A DNA stretch of 64,000 bases from Cytophagaceae bacterium (GCA_002710685.1 PALD01000035.1:21431-85430), one strand, 5' to 3'; counted from the first letter of the stretch, positions 34,701 through 43,408 are shown. Notes: generated by a model from the sequence alone, not told the origin. Numbers and translations: made by a program.

Positions 34701-35253
34701 CGGAAAAGATTTCTATATCATCATCGCAAGCCGCGTTTACGGTTACGTTTCCTTCTTTTTCAAAAATGGCAACAAGCGTATCAATACTTTCAGCCTTGTC
34801 GCTGGTGTGGTTGTACCAACTCTCAAACAACTGAATGAAAATCCACTGCGTCCATTTATAATACTCAGGATTAGAAGTGCGCACCTCACGGCTCCAGTCA
34901 AACGAAAAGCCTATTTTATCCAGCTGCTCTCGGTAACGTGCAATGTTTGTTTCGGTAGTGACCGCAGGGTGTTGCCCCGTCTGTATCGCATATTGTTCCG
35001 CCGGAAGGCCAAAAGAATCATACCCCTGTGGATGTAGCACATTAAACCCTTTGTGACGCTTGTAGCGCGCGTAGATATCACTGGCAATATACCCCAGTGG
35101 GTGCCCCACGTGCAGCCCGGCCCCAGATGGATACGGAAACATATCCAGCACATAGTATTTAGGCTTTGTGCTGTGGTTATCTGCTTTAAACGTTTGATTT
35201 TTTGCCCAGTATTCCTGCCATTTCTTTTCGATAGCATTAAAGTCGTACATCAT
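31759..35253 (-). CDS. leuS: Leucyl-tRNA synthetase with three extra internal segments
   Basis: This class I synthetase has 1164 residues; the family is usually about 930-950 in flavobacteria. HIGH is HVGH in the GLHVGHPLGY segment, the editing domain has TTRPDTIFG and MAVPCGDQRDYDF, and KMSKS is at 940-944. Three stretches are foreign to the family. Residues about 293-432 form a DUF559 nuclease-like domain inside the start of the editing domain. Residues 679-703 are encoded by a palindromic repeat (peptide QVQHDETQRHSELDSES). Residues about 800-880, next to the catalytic core, form a charged AT-rich-coded segment. The frame is intact throughout, and the gene is essential, so the protein must tolerate the additions. 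A start at either of two adjacent ATGs is possible (35253 fits homologues). Confidence 0.9.
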   Translation of the reverse strand: MMYDFNAIEKKWQEYWAKNQTFKADNHSTKPKYYVLDMFPYPSGAGLHVGHPLGYIASDIYARYKRHKGFNVLHPQGYDSFGLPAEQYAIQTGQHPAVTTETNIARYREQLDKIGFSFDWSREVRTSNPEYYKWTQWIFIQLFESWYNHTSDKAESIDTLVAIFEKEGNVTVNAACDDDIEIFSAEAWNAFSDKEKQEILLKYRLTYLAETEVNWCPALGTVLANDEIVNGVSERGGHPVVRKKMTQWSMRITAYAQRLLDGLDTIDWPQPLKDSQTNWIGRSKGASVKFPILTFPKGEGNRPGYLTGGNNSHLLIERAKEMRKAPTAEEDILWQELRGKSLGYKFRRQHLIDDFTVDFVCLSKKLVVEVDGPIHDQQVEADEARTAILNDLGYQVLRFRNEDITGDVEEVLNNIEKALEEREVLPLGEDLGGDYIEVFTTRPDTIFGVTFMTLAPEHELVAKITTPEQKAEIDAYVDATSKRSERERMADVKTISGAFTGAYAEHPFTKEPIPIWIGDYVLAGYGTGAVMAVPCGDQRDYDFAKHFNIPIKNIFADVDISEEAYAAKDATKLTDSDFLNGLAYAEAMTRVIAELEKQGYGKGKINYRLRDAVFSRQRYWGEPFPVYYVDGMPQMIALEHLPLHLPEVEKYLPTEEGEPPLGRADVWAWDTKQNKVVPNKMLNQVQHDETQRHSELDSESHEGVYPLELNTMPGWAGSSWYFFRYMEDAQRDEVFASEEALDYWQNVDLYIGGSEHATGHLLYSRFWVKFLKDRGLAPVDEPFKKLINQGMILGDSAFAHQVFVEYDDSQVSWDEAAKVSDYISMLPLFLSSDLLPKYTDDNFTEDLKKKIEELERWYSKQIEKDLGIKNLGIKVLSRGRGFHVDVSFVNSSNFLDLFKFRNWRKELKSSIFVDDSLNIIYPNSLVENCRVKVSREVEKMSKSKYNVVNPDDICEDYGADTLRMYEMFLGPLEQAKPWNTAGITGVHSFLKKLWKLYHEGEVFSVSETPASKDSMKTLHKTIKKVEEDIENFSFNTSVSTFMIAVNELTAQKCNSREVLEPLAVLISPYAPHIAEELWSLLGNYESVATAPFPVFDGKYLVESSKEYPISFNGKMRFKMELPLDLSKDEIEKAVLADEKTQQYLEGRTPKKVIVVPGKIVNIVG
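33153..33213 (-). repeat. Palindromic repeat inserted in frame in leuS
   Basis: Read on the minus strand it contains TGCTGAATCAAGTTCAGCA, TGACG...CGTCA and ATTCCGAGCTTGACTCGGAAT-type stems (21 bases split by a CTTGA loop). This is the same order as in the intergenic copies at 31421 and 31583. In leuS it is read as about 20 added codons. The element is comparable in behaviour to Rickettsia palindromic elements, which also insert in frame. Confidence 0.8.
33954..34384 (-). mobile_element. DUF559 nuclease element with terminal inverted repeats, inserted in frame in leuS
   Basis: On the plus strand the left end reads CCCCACCTAAATCC then CCTCCCCTAAGGGGAGG. The right end reads CCTTCCCCTTTGGGGAAGG then GGTTAGGATGGGG. 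The ends are inverted repeats of each other (CCCCA-CCTAA-CC-TCCCC), and each contains its own palindrome. Between them lies a DUF559 domain of the Vsr-like PD-(D/E)xK superfamily (RAKEMRKAPTAEEDILW, YKFRRQHLIDDF, VDFVCLSKKLVVEVDG, LGYQVLRFRNED). It is read as part of LeuRS. No intein splice residues are present, so the domain probably stays in the protein. Confidence 0.75.
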
Positions 35254-35273
35254 CCTGTGATTTGCGTGCTTGC

Positions 35274-35306
35274 AGACCTCACAGGTTTTGAAAACCCGTG
35301 GGGACT
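35274..35306. repeat. 33-bp REP-like inverted repeat upstream of leuS
   Basis: AGACCTCACAGGTTTT (35274-35289) and AAAACCCGTGGGGACT (35291-35306) form a 16-bp imperfect stem around one base. Similar 'acctcacaggtttt' palindromes are common between genes of Bacteroidota. It lies 21 bases upstream of the leuS start, in its leader. Confidence 0.65.
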
Positions 35307-35359
35307 ATATTCAATTTAAAGCGGCAAATTTACGATTAATAGATGATGTTGAAAGACTT

Positions 35360-35841
35360 TTAAAAAACCCATTCTCCTTGTGAATTATTAATATGCTCCA
35401 TTTGCATGGGGTCTTTAATATCCACCACATAGGTTTTTGCCCAGTGATCACCCGCCCGTTGATGCTTTGAAGACTGGGTGATTATGATGATTCCCACAAT
35501 GCCATAAAAAGAAAAATCAGCCAGATCTGCGATTCTTCTCTTTAAACATTGAGAAAATGAAGGCGGTCTACCAGAAAGACTGTACACCTTAAGGTTAAAA
35601 AGCTGATGCCCCAAGGTAGCGCCAAACTTGAATTCCATATATGGAAGAAGAAAAACCAAAATGCCACGACCGCAAGTACCAGGAAAATAACCAGGACAGG
35701 ATTCTGATTAAAAAGGCCGCTGAACACAAGGAACAACACCGCGATTATCATAAAAAACAGAATCCTGTCCACTATCGTGGCGCCTATGCGTTTCCCTAAG
35801 TTATCTTTTGTGTAGATATCTTCACGGGTGATTTTATCGTG
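35360..35841 (-). pseudogene. RDD family membrane protein, frameshifted and without start codon
   Basis: The N-terminal half (DKITREDIYTKDNLGKRIGA, then VDRILFFMIIAVLFLVFSG) is read in one frame, and the C-terminal half (PYMEFKFGATLGHQLFNLKV, KRRIADLADFSFYGIVGI) in another. The switch falls near 35640-35660 in a pyrimidine-rich run. Upstream, the codon where homologues start (before DKIT) is CAC at 35841-35839, and a TGA precedes it, so no ordinary start is available for the full N terminus. Both lesions together indicate a decayed gene, although a sequencing error could explain the frameshift alone. Confidence 0.75.
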
Positions 35842-36000
35842 TCAATATCTTAAAAATTTTGACTTAAAACCAAAATTTTTTCTCCCTGAACATTACATGG
35901 TCAAATGGGTATATCTCCTTGTGAAGATTGTAACTTTCACATGAATTTGGGATTTTTAGCATGATTAACGCTTACATTAACCTCCCAACTTAAAAAAACC

Positions 36001-36402
36001 ATGAAAATGTTGACATTAGAAAAAGCTGAAAAAATAATTACCACTGCCAAGAAAAAAGCCGCGGAAATCGACACAAAGATGAATATCGCCGTGGTTGACG
36101 CCGGGGCAAACCTCGTGGCATTTGCCCGTATGGACGGAGCCTGGCTAGGATCGGTCGACATTGCGGTTAAAAAGGCAAGAACCGCCCGATTCTTTGATAT
36201 GAACTCTGGTGATATAGGTAGCCTATCGCAACCTGGCGGTTCCCTATACAATATTGAACATTCAAACGGCGGGTTAATCTCATTTCCTGGTGGCATCCCC
36301 TTAAAAGATGACGAAGGAAAAATCATAGGTGCCGTTGGCGTGAGTGGCAGTACGGTAGAGAATGACCATACCGTGGCCTCGGCCGGTGCAGGGGTTATTT
36401 AA
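36001..36402 (+). CDS. HbpS/GlcG family (DUF336) haem-binding-like protein
   Basis: This 133-residue single-domain alpha/beta protein has the family pattern [39 protein letters not shown], then [20 protein letters not shown]. Relatives bind haem or corrinoid-like ligands or have undefined roles beside glycolate or diol operons. No signal peptide. It stands alone, with a terminator 24 bases after its stop. Confidence 0.82.
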   Translation: MKMLTLEKAEKIITTAKKKAAEIDTKMNIAVVDAGANLVAFARMDGAWLGSVDIAVKKARTARFFDMNSGDIGSLSQPGGSLYNIEHSNGGLISFPGGIPLKDDEGKIIGAVGVSGSTVENDHTVASAGAGVI

Positions 36403-36425
36403 ACCGCGACCTACAAGATTAAAAT

Positions 36426-36453
36426 AAAGGATGCATCACCGCGTCCTTTTTTA
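36426..36453 (+). terminator. Terminator after the HbpS-like gene
   Basis: AAAGGA (36426-36431) pairs with TCCTTT (36444-36449), followed by a T-run. A GGCTTAAAGCC palindrome of the window's repeat family lies just beyond, near 36463-36473. Confidence 0.6.
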
Positions 36454-36642
36454 TATTATTCTGGCTTAAAGCCAAAAAAAAACCTACAACCTTCAGGAAG
36501 ACTCCACGGGGTTTTGATGGCCGGCAAGATGGGCAAATAAAGTTGACCGGTATTTTTTCCGCGGAAGCGAAATACAAAAACCACAGGAACAACGTTCAAA
36601 GAATGCCAACTTTATTACTTTTACACAAATTTTTCCCAGCCT

Positions 36643-37521
36643 ATGGCAACATCGTATGATACGTTTCAGCGCCGCCGCCTGCTATCTTCTTATTTTAGCG
36701 TGGTCATAAGCATTGCGCTCGTACTTTTCCTGCTGGGGGTCCTGGGGCTTCTTGTGCTCAACACCAAGAAGGTTGCCGACCATTTTAAGGAGCAGATCGC
36801 GCTTACCATTTACCTAAAGGATTCTGCCAAGGAGGTTGAGGTCAACCAGTTGCAAAAAAGCCTGTCACTGGCCGAATACACAAAAAGTACGGATTATGTC
36901 TCAAAAGAAGCCGCTGCCGAACAGCACAGTAAGGAGATAGGTGAGGATTTTATGGATTTTTTGGGCTACAACCCGTTGCAGAACAGTATTGATGTGCACC
37001 TCAAGGCAGCTTATGTGAGTGCCGCACAGGTTGAGGAAATCTCCGATGACATCATGAGCAAGGGCTTTGTTGAAGAAGTGACCTATGACCAGCCATTGAT
37101 TTCATTGCTTAACGATAACATTAAAAAAATCAGTTTGTGGATCTTGATCATCAGCGGGGTATTTACCTTTATTGCCGTGTTGTTGATCAACAGCTCCATC
37201 AGGCTATCGGTTTATTCAAAGCGCTTTACCATCAAGACCATGCAAATGGTGGGGGCAACAAAGGGTTTTATACGCCGCCCATTTATATGGAAAAGCGTAC
37301 GGCTGGGGATGCTGGGCGCAATCATTGCCCTTGCGGGAATGGCCGGCGTGCTGTATTACCTGGATAAATCCTTCCCAGAACTGGGGCTCGTGAACGACTG
37401 GCAATTACTTGCCGCATTGTTTTTGGGCGTATTTTTACTGGGTATGGTCATCAGTTGGTTAAGTACCTTCTTTGCCACGCAGCGTTTCTTGAATTTAAGA
37501 ACGGACGAATTGTATTATTAA
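36643..37521 (+). CDS. ftsX: Cell division protein FtsX
   Basis: This 292-residue permease has one N-terminal transmembrane helix (about 20-40), a periplasmic domain (about 45-165) and three C-terminal helices (170-190, 215-240, 260-282). FtsX works with the ATPase FtsE to activate peptidoglycan hydrolases during division. FtsE is not adjacent, as is usual in this phylum. DUF3098, UppP and TruB genes follow on the same strand, a conserved flavobacterial order. Confidence 0.88.
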   Translation: MATSYDTFQRRRLLSSYFSVVISIALVLFLLGVLGLLVLNTKKVADHFKEQIALTIYLKDSAKEVEVNQLQKSLSLAEYTKSTDYVSKEAAAEQHSKEIGEDFMDFLGYNPLQNSIDVHLKAAYVSAAQVEEISDDIMSKGFVEEVTYDQPLISLLNDNIKKISLWILIISGVFTFIAVLLINSSIRLSVYSKRFTIKTMQMVGATKGFIRRPFIWKSVRLGMLGAIIALAGMAGVLYYLDKSFPELGLVNDWQLLAALFLGVFLLGMVISWLSTFFATQRFLNLRTDELYY

Positions 37522-37606
37522 GATTAGATTTGAGTGATGAGAATTGATAAGTTAGGCAAAACGCAAACCACTCAATACGCACTACTTAACACTTAGGACT
37601 ACCAAA

Positions 37607-37882
37607 ATGGGAGAAAAGAAAAGAAAACAGCAATATGAACTGCACCGCAGCACGTTTATCTTTGGGAAAAAAAATTATAAGTTCATGCTCATAGGGCTGG
37701 GCGTCATCGCCCTAGGGTTTATATTGATGTCTGGCGGCGGCAGTGACGACCCTGCTGTTTTTAACGAGGCAATCTACAGCTGGAGGCGCATTCGCCTGGC
37801 TCCCGCCCTCGTGCTTATCGGTTTTGGGATTGAAGTCTATGCCATCCTGTTGAATCCAGGAGAAAAACAGGACGAGAACTAA
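37607..37882 (+). CDS. DUF3098 small membrane protein
   Basis: This 91-residue protein has two transmembrane helices (about 27-44 and 66-82) and the DUF3098 pattern FGKKNYKFMLIGLGVIALGFILMSGG. It lies between ftsX and uppP in a conserved order, and its stop codon shares one base with the uppP start (TAATG). A role in envelope growth is implied only by neighbours. Confidence 0.87.
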   Translation: MGEKKRKQQYELHRSTFIFGKKNYKFMLIGLGVIALGFILMSGGGSDDPAVFNEAIYSWRRIRLAPALVLIGFGIEVYAILLNPGEKQDEN

Positions 37883-38679
37883 TGGACACCCTTGACGCGA
37901 TTATCCTGGGCATCATCCAGGGCCTTACAGAATTTCTCCCGGTTTCTTCAAGCGGGCACCTGGAGCTGGGAAAAGCCATCCTGGGCGACGACATGGTGGC
38001 TGAAGATAGCCTATTGTTTACCGTGATCCTGCATTTTGCAACAGCATTGAGCACCATCGTCATTTTTAGAAAAGACATCATCGAGATCCTCAGCGGACTC
38101 TTGAAATTCAAATGGAACGAAGAAACCCAGTTTGTTGCAAAAATCGTGGTATCCATGGTTCCGGCGGCCATTATTGGGGTCCTGTTTGAAGAAGAACTTG
38201 AGGCACTTTTTGGCGGTAGTGTACTTTTTGTAGGTTTCATGCTTGTCATCACGGCACTTTTATTGTGGCTGGCAGACAAGGCAAAAGACACCGGCAAACC
38301 GGTTTCCTTCCGCAATGCTTTTACCATAGGCGTGGCCCAGGCCATTGCCATGCTACCAGGGATTTCGCGAAGCGGTTCTACAATTTCCACCTCTGTATTG
38401 CTGGGCAATGACAAGGCTAAGGCCGCACGTTTTTCATTCTTGATGGTCGTTCCGTTGATCTTTGGCAAGATTGCAAAGGATATCCTTGGTGGCGATATCA
38501 CTGCCGAAAACACAGACATCACCGCACTGAGCATCGGGTTTGTGGCGGCGTTTATCAGCGGGCTCTTTGCCTGTACCTGGATGATCAAACTGGTAAAGAA
38601 GAGTAAATTGTCCTACTTTGCCATCTACTGCCTGGTAGTGGGTGTTATAGCCATCGGGTTTGGATATTTTTATAGCTAA
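37882..38679 (+). CDS. uppP: Undecaprenyl-diphosphate phosphatase
   Basis: This 265-residue integral membrane enzyme has the BacA/UppP motifs EFLPVSSSGHLEL (residues 17-29) and PGISRSGSTIS (about 152-162). It recycles undecaprenyl diphosphate to the monophosphate lipid carrier for cell-wall synthesis and confers bacitracin tolerance. Translation is coupled to the DUF3098 gene by a one-base overlap. Confidence 0.93.
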   Translation: MDTLDAIILGIIQGLTEFLPVSSSGHLELGKAILGDDMVAEDSLLFTVILHFATALSTIVIFRKDIIEILSGLLKFKWNEETQFVAKIVVSMVPAAIIGVLFEEELEALFGGSVLFVGFMLVITALLLWLADKAKDTGKPVSFRNAFTIGVAQAIAMLPGISRSGSTISTSVLLGNDKAKAARFSFLMVVPLIFGKIAKDILGGDITAENTDITALSIGFVAAFISGLFACTWMIKLVKKSKLSYFAIYCLVVGVIAIGFGYFYS

Positions 38680-38700
38680 AGCAAAAATTACCCGTGCTTC

Positions 38701-39411
38701 ATGATTATAGATTTCTCAGAAGAAGCCTTTAAAGAAGGCCAGGTCCTGCTTTTTGACAAGCCCCTGGAGTGGACCTCCTTTCAGCTGGTGAACAAAGTGC
38801 GCTGGCTCATACGCAAAAACTGCTGCATCAAGAAGATTAAGGTGGGCCACGCCGGTACACTCGACCCACTGGCCACCGGCCTGCTCATCATTTGCACAGG
38901 CAAGTTCACAAAGCGCATCGAGGAGTTTCAGGCGCAGGAAAAAGAATACACCGGCACCATAACCCTGGGCGCCACTACCCCATCTTATGACCTGGAGACG
39001 GCTATTGACCAGACCTTCCCGCTAGATGGGATTACCAAGGAAGACCTTTTGGCCACAGCCAAGACCTTTGTGGGTGAAATCAATCAATATCCCCCGGTAT
39101 TTTCTGCGGTCAAAAAAGATGGCAAAAGGCTGTACGAATATGCCCGCCAGGGCAAGGAGGTAAAAATCAATAGCCGAAAAATCACTATTCATGACCTTGA
39201 ACTCACCAGGATAGAACTGCCCGAGGTTGACTTTTGCGTAAGCTGCAGCAAGGGCACGTACATACGCTCGCTGGCACATGATTTTGGCAAGGCAGTGGAC
39301 AATGGCGGGCACCTCACGGCATTGAGAAGGACAAAAATAGGCCCCTTTGACGTACAGGGTGCGTTGACGATTGAAGAATTTGAGCAAAAAATCACGGCCT
39401 TTCATCAATAA
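38701..39411 (+). CDS. truB: tRNA pseudouridine(55) synthase
   Basis: This 236-residue TruB-family enzyme has the catalytic Asp55 in GHAGTLDPLATGLL and the conserved KEYTGTITLG, QYPPVFSAVKKDGKRLYEYAR and CSKGTYIRSLAHDFG blocks. It makes pseudouridine 55 in the T-loop of tRNAs. It is shorter than the E. coli enzyme, lacking most of the C-terminal PUA extension, as is normal in this phylum. Confidence 0.92.
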   Translation: MIIDFSEEAFKEGQVLLFDKPLEWTSFQLVNKVRWLIRKNCCIKKIKVGHAGTLDPLATGLLIICTGKFTKRIEEFQAQEKEYTGTITLGATTPSYDLETAIDQTFPLDGITKEDLLATAKTFVGEINQYPPVFSAVKKDGKRLYEYARQGKEVKINSRKITIHDLELTRIELPEVDFCVSCSKGTYIRSLAHDFGKAVDNGGHLTALRRTKIGPFDVQGALTIEEFEQKITAFHQ

Positions 39412-39488
39412 TTTAACCTTCCCTTAAGCCCATAACGGGCATAAAATACGTTGGTTTAAGGAAGTTTAGTATTTTTATCACGACCATA

Positions 39489-40214
39489 ATGAAACTGACG
39501 CCCCAAGATAAAGCCATGTTAATCACCTTTGGAGGTGCAAGCTTTCTTTTGGTCGCGTTTATCCTCATCACGATCAAACCTTTTGACCACGCTGCCGCGA
39601 AAAAAGAACGGTTTATACCCATCCCCATCGTTGAAGAAATCCCGCTTGAAGAAGAACAACAGGAGGCCGAAGAAAAACAGATAGCCCAGCAGATTTCGCA
39701 TCACGTGCGCAACAACAACGCCCTCATGCGCGAGGCTGAGCAGTACTTTAGTCAAGATGACCCGCTGGACGAGGCCCTGAACAGCAGTGATGAGGTTGAG
39801 CCCCAACCGGAAATCATGGAAGCAAGTTCGGGTGTGGATTACCGGCAAAAAATTGCCGAATTGCGCAAAAAACGCCAGGAGATACGTTCTTCAGGAGATG
39901 AAGCAAATACTCAAAAAGTCTCCCGGAAAAGCACCACCAGCCGGTATAGCACCGTAAGCTACAATCTTGTGGACCGCGATGCGGTGCGCATCCCAAACCC
40001 TGTGTACACCTGTGATGCCACCGGCAAGGTCGTCATCAACATAGAAGTGAACGGTGGCGGGGGCGTCATCAAGACCACCTATAATAAAAGTGCCTCCACC
40101 ACCTCAAATGGATGCCTGGTGGACCAGGCCACGGAGTATGCCAAAAAGGCCTATTTCAACAAATCTTCACGAGAAAAACAACTGGGTTCCATAACCTTTG
40201 AATTTCAGGGATAA
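39489..40214 (+). CDS. TonB-like energy-transducer/periplasmic protein
   Basis: This 241-residue protein has one N-terminal transmembrane helix (about 11-29). An acidic, glutamate-rich stretch (IVEEIPLEEEQQEAEEKQ) and a charged helical linker follow, then a C-terminal domain (about 170-241) that ends in SITFEFQG and resembles the TonB C-terminal fold (RIPNPVYTCDATGKVVINIEV). The layout matches proteins annotated as energy transducers in flavobacteria, but the proline-rich spacer of true TonB is absent. The C-terminal match is weak, so a structural role is also possible. Confidence 0.6.
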   Translation: MKLTPQDKAMLITFGGASFLLVAFILITIKPFDHAAAKKERFIPIPIVEEIPLEEEQQEAEEKQIAQQISHHVRNNNALMREAEQYFSQDDPLDEALNSSDEVEPQPEIMEASSGVDYRQKIAELRKKRQEIRSSGDEANTQKVSRKSTTSRYSTVSYNLVDRDAVRIPNPVYTCDATGKVVINIEVNGGGGVIKTTYNKSASTTSNGCLVDQATEYAKKAYFNKSSREKQLGSITFEFQG

Positions 40215-40296
40215 CCTTAGTGTTTATGCAGCATTGCCTTTTGGCGAAAGCCAAAGATGGACTATCTTGTGTGCATGACTAAACAATTTCCATAAA

Positions 40297-42726
40297 ATGA
40301 TCAAAAAACTAACGTGGTTACTGCTTCTGGCAGTGATTCTTGGCGGATGCCAAAGCCAGAAAAAGATTGCCGGGACGGCTCCCCCAGAAAAAAAGAAAAA
40401 AGAGGATTTTAAAAAGTACAAAGAGGTCATCACCGGTGAAGCCCAGAGTGACGACGGGCTCTTCACCACCCACCTCGTAGATGAAGACCTGTACTACGAA
40501 ATCCCCGATAGCCTTTTCAACAAGGATATGTTGTGGGTAAGCCGTATCGCCAAGGTCCCCGCGGGGTATGGCGGCGGCTATGTGAACGCGGGCAGCAAGG
40601 TCAATGAGCAAGTGGTGCGGTGGGTGCGCCGGGGCAAGCACATAGACCTCAAGGTCATGAGCTTTGAAAATGAAAGCGACGAAGGATCGCCCATTCATAT
40701 CTCGGTGGCAAACAATAATTTTGAACCCATACTTTTCAGTGCCCCCATCGAGACATTTGGCAAGGATTCAACCACGGTCGTCATCCAGGTAAACAAACTT
40801 TTTGAAGATGAAGTGGGTGCGCTTGACGGGCTTTCGCCCAGGCTAAAAAAAGAATACAAGGCCAAGGGGATGGACAAGAACCGCTCCTACATCGAGTCAG
40901 CACATGCATACCCCAAGAACATCGAGGTAAAGCACGTTACCACTTATGAGGCAGAAGAACCGCCAGAGCGCGGCCAGGCCGGGACAATCTCACTGATGAT
41001 GAATCAATCAATGATATTGCTGCCTGACGACAAGATGCAGCCCCGCATCGCTGACGACCGCGTGGGCTGGTTCACCGTTGACAAGTACAATTATGACAGT
41101 GATGAACTCAAATCTGACGATTATGAAATCATTCGTCGATGGAGACTGGTACCCAAGGATATTGAGGCATACAGGCGAGGTGAACTCGTTGAGCCCGTCA
41201 AACCCATTGTCTATTATCTGGACCCGGCCACTCCAAAAAAATGGAGGCCCTACTTCAAACAGGGCATTGAAGATTGGAACGTCGCTTTCGCGAAAGCGGG
41301 ATTCAAGAATGCCATCATTGCAAAAGACCCACCCACGGCAGAAGAAGACCCTGAGTTCAGCCCAGAAGATGTGCGCTACTCCGTGGTGCGCTATGTGGCG
41401 AGCACCACACGCAATGCCGTGGGCCCATCAGTCACCGACCCGCGAACGGGGGAAATCATTGAAAGTGATGTGATATGGTACCACAACCACCTGCGCTCGT
41501 ACCGCAACCGTTTTATGATCGAGGCCGGTGCCCAGAACCCTGCCGCAAGAACGCTCAATACCCCCGAGGAAGAAATAGGTGAAATGATGCGCATGGTAAT
41601 TGCCCATGAGGTGGGTCATGCCCTGGGGTTGCCCCATAACATGAAGGCGAGCTCGGCATATCCCACAGATTCACTTCGTGTGGCAAGCTTTACGCAAAAA
41701 TATGGCCTTACCCCCTCAATCATGGATTATGCCCGGGTAAACTATGTGGCACAACCGGGCGACGAGGGTGTGCGCTACATCCGCATGATGGGTCCTTATG
41801 ACCTGTATGCCGTCAACTGGGGATATCGCTATCTGCCAGATGCAACCAGCGCAGCAGATGAAAAGCCCACGCTGCACAAATGGATCATGGAGCATGATGG
41901 CGACCCGGTTTATGAATTTGGCGGAAGCCGGGGTATCGACCCGCACTCTCAGACCGAGAGCCTGGGCGATGATAACGTCAAGGCCAGTGAATATGGCCTG
42001 GCAAACCTTAAAAAGGTGGTTCCGCAACTTGCAGAATGGACCACGAAGGATGGCGACAACTATGAAGACCTGGGCGAAGTGTACGGAGAACTCACAAACT
42101 TATGGCGTGGTTACATTTACCATGTCATAACAAACATAGGGGGCGTTTATGAAAACCACAAAACAGCAGACCAGGAAGGCGCCGTCTATGAACCCGTGCC
42201 CGCTGGGATACAAGAAGGTGCCCTTGATTTTTTACTGGATAATGCCTTTAGCAGTCCTGACTGGCTGATGAACGATGAAATCCTGGACAAAATAGGCACG
42301 AATGAAGCCGTAGAACGCGTGCAAGGCCTACAATCCCGAGCGCTGGGCTACCTGCTGTCCAGTGATAGGCTGAACCGCATCGTCGAGGCCCAGCAACTCA
42401 ACGGCAAGGATGCCTACAATGTCGTGGACATGATGAATACCTTGCGCAAGGGCCTGTTCACAGAACTCTATCAATATAAAAAGGTTGATGCCTTTCGGCG
42501 AAATCTACAACGCTCGTTTGTGGATATAGCTGCAGGTTACCTGGATGAACTTGAAGTGAAGAAGGATACTGATGTCCTTAACTCTGACGTGCTTGCCCTT
42601 ATGCGCGCCCAGTTGCAACAACTGCGCAGTGCTGTTGCAGGGCGCGGCAACAGTAGCGACCCGCTCACCAGTTACCACTGGAAGGACCTTCTTGCAAGGA
42701 TAGACAAGGGGTTAAAGGTGGAATAG
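40297..42726 (+). CDS. Zinc-dependent metalloprotease lipoprotein (DUF5117/DUF5118 family)
   Basis: This 809-residue protein has a lipoprotein signal (lipobox LGGC). The metzincin motif HEVGHALGLPH is at 437-447 (HExxHxxGxxH), followed by MDYARVNYVAQPGD with the Met-turn. N-terminal DUF5118 and DUF5117 regions precede the catalytic domain. The family is common and uncharacterised in Bacteroidota; members are thought to be surface or periplasmic proteases. A perfect 16-bp version of the window's palindrome lies in the gene at 41283-41298. A strong terminator follows the stop codon. Confidence 0.87.
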   Translation: MIKKLTWLLLLAVILGGCQSQKKIAGTAPPEKKKKEDFKKYKEVITGEAQSDDGLFTTHLVDEDLYYEIPDSLFNKDMLWVSRIAKVPAGYGGGYVNAGSKVNEQVVRWVRRGKHIDLKVMSFENESDEGSPIHISVANNNFEPILFSAPIETFGKDSTTVVIQVNKLFEDEVGALDGLSPRLKKEYKAKGMDKNRSYIESAHAYPKNIEVKHVTTYEAEEPPERGQAGTISLMMNQSMILLPDDKMQPRIADDRVGWFTVDKYNYDSDELKSDDYEIIRRWRLVPKDIEAYRRGELVEPVKPIVYYLDPATPKKWRPYFKQGIEDWNVAFAKAGFKNAIIAKDPPTAEEDPEFSPEDVRYSVVRYVASTTRNAVGPSVTDPRTGEIIESDVIWYHNHLRSYRNRFMIEAGAQNPAARTLNTPEEEIGEMMRMVIAHEVGHALGLPHNMKASSAYPTDSLRVASFTQKYGLTPSIMDYARVNYVAQPGDEGVRYIRMMGPYDLYAVNWGYRYLPDATSAADEKPTLHKWIMEHDGDPVYEFGGSRGIDPHSQTESLGDDNVKASEYGLANLKKVVPQLAEWTTKDGDNYEDLGEVYGELTNLWRGYIYHVITNIGGVYENHKTADQEGAVYEPVPAGIQEGALDFLLDNAFSSPDWLMNDEILDKIGTNEAVERVQGLQSRALGYLLSSDRLNRIVEAQQLNGKDAYNVVDMMNTLRKGLFTELYQYKKVDAFRRNLQRSFVDIAAGYLDELEVKKDTDVLNSDVLALMRAQLQQLRSAVAGRGNSSDPLTSYHWKDLLARIDKGLKVE
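41283..41298. repeat. Perfect extended palindrome CGCTTTCGCGAAAGCG
   Basis: This is a 16-bp perfect palindrome within the metalloprotease gene, coding for the AFAKA segment. It is the longest copy of the repeat family seen in the window. Confidence 0.7.
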
Positions 42727-42728
42727 AC

Positions 42729-42755
42729 AAAGCCCCGGTTTTCGGGGCTTTTTTA
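42729..42755 (+). terminator. Rho-independent terminator after the metalloprotease gene
   Basis: AAGCCCCG (42730-42737) pairs with CGGGGCTT (42743-42750), with a TTTT-type loop and a six-T tail. Confidence 0.85.
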
Positions 42756-42900
42756 TGTATAAACACTGTTTTAAGTTAATATAGGTTAACAAGGTTAAAC
42801 CCTGTTAAATACTCAAATGCACACCATTTGCTTCGTAATTTTATAGTATTATTAGGTTGAAAATCAACCTGAGTTATTGTAGAATGAAATAAATGAAGCC

Positions 42901-43347
42901 ATGAGTTACTCAAATGAAATTGCAAAAGAACTAAACGAACTGCTTGAGAAGAATTATGATGCTGAGGCAGGCTATAAAAAAGCAGCCGAGGATGTAAAGA
43001 ACCAGGCACTTAAAAACTATTTTACCTCTAGGGCAAAAGACAGATATGATTTTGGACATCAGCTAAAGGATGAAATCAAGAGTTTTGGCGAAAGCCCTGA
43101 AAAGGGGACCAGCCTAAAAGGTGATTTGCACCGCAGTTGGATGGATTTAAAATCGGCTTTTAGTTCAGATAAGGAAGAATCAATCCTTGAAGAAGCCGTG
43201 AGGGGTGAAAAGGCCGCGATAGAAGATTATAATAAAATCATCGCAAAAAATGACTTGCCACCTTCCACTGAGAATTTGATTATACGCCAGCGCAATAGTG
43301 TAGAAAGTGCACTTGACGAGATCAAATCCCTTGAAGCACTGAGCTAG
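42901..43347 (+). CDS. PA2169-type four-helix-bundle protein (DUF2383)
   Basis: This 148-residue all-helical ferritin-like protein has regularly spaced acidic and histidine residues (LEKNYDAEAGYKKAAED, KDRYDFGHQLKDEI, RGEKAAIEDYNKII). They fit the DUF2383/PA2169 family. Such proteins are often stress-induced; metal binding is possible but unproven. It stands alone and is followed by a strong hairpin terminator. Confidence 0.82.
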   Translation: MSYSNEIAKELNELLEKNYDAEAGYKKAAEDVKNQALKNYFTSRAKDRYDFGHQLKDEIKSFGESPEKGTSLKGDLHRSWMDLKSAFSSDKEESILEEAVRGEKAAIEDYNKIIAKNDLPPSTENLIIRQRNSVESALDEIKSLEALS

Positions 43348-43370
43348 AAGGTGAGATTAACTTAATACAC

Positions 43371-43408
43371 AAATCCCAATACCATGTAACACGGTATTGG
43401 GATTTTGT
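43371..43408 (+). terminator. Terminator after the DUF2383 gene
   Basis: AAATCCCAATACC (43371-43383) pairs with GGTATTGGGATTT (43393-43405), a 13-bp perfect stem followed by T-rich sequence. Confidence 0.85.
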
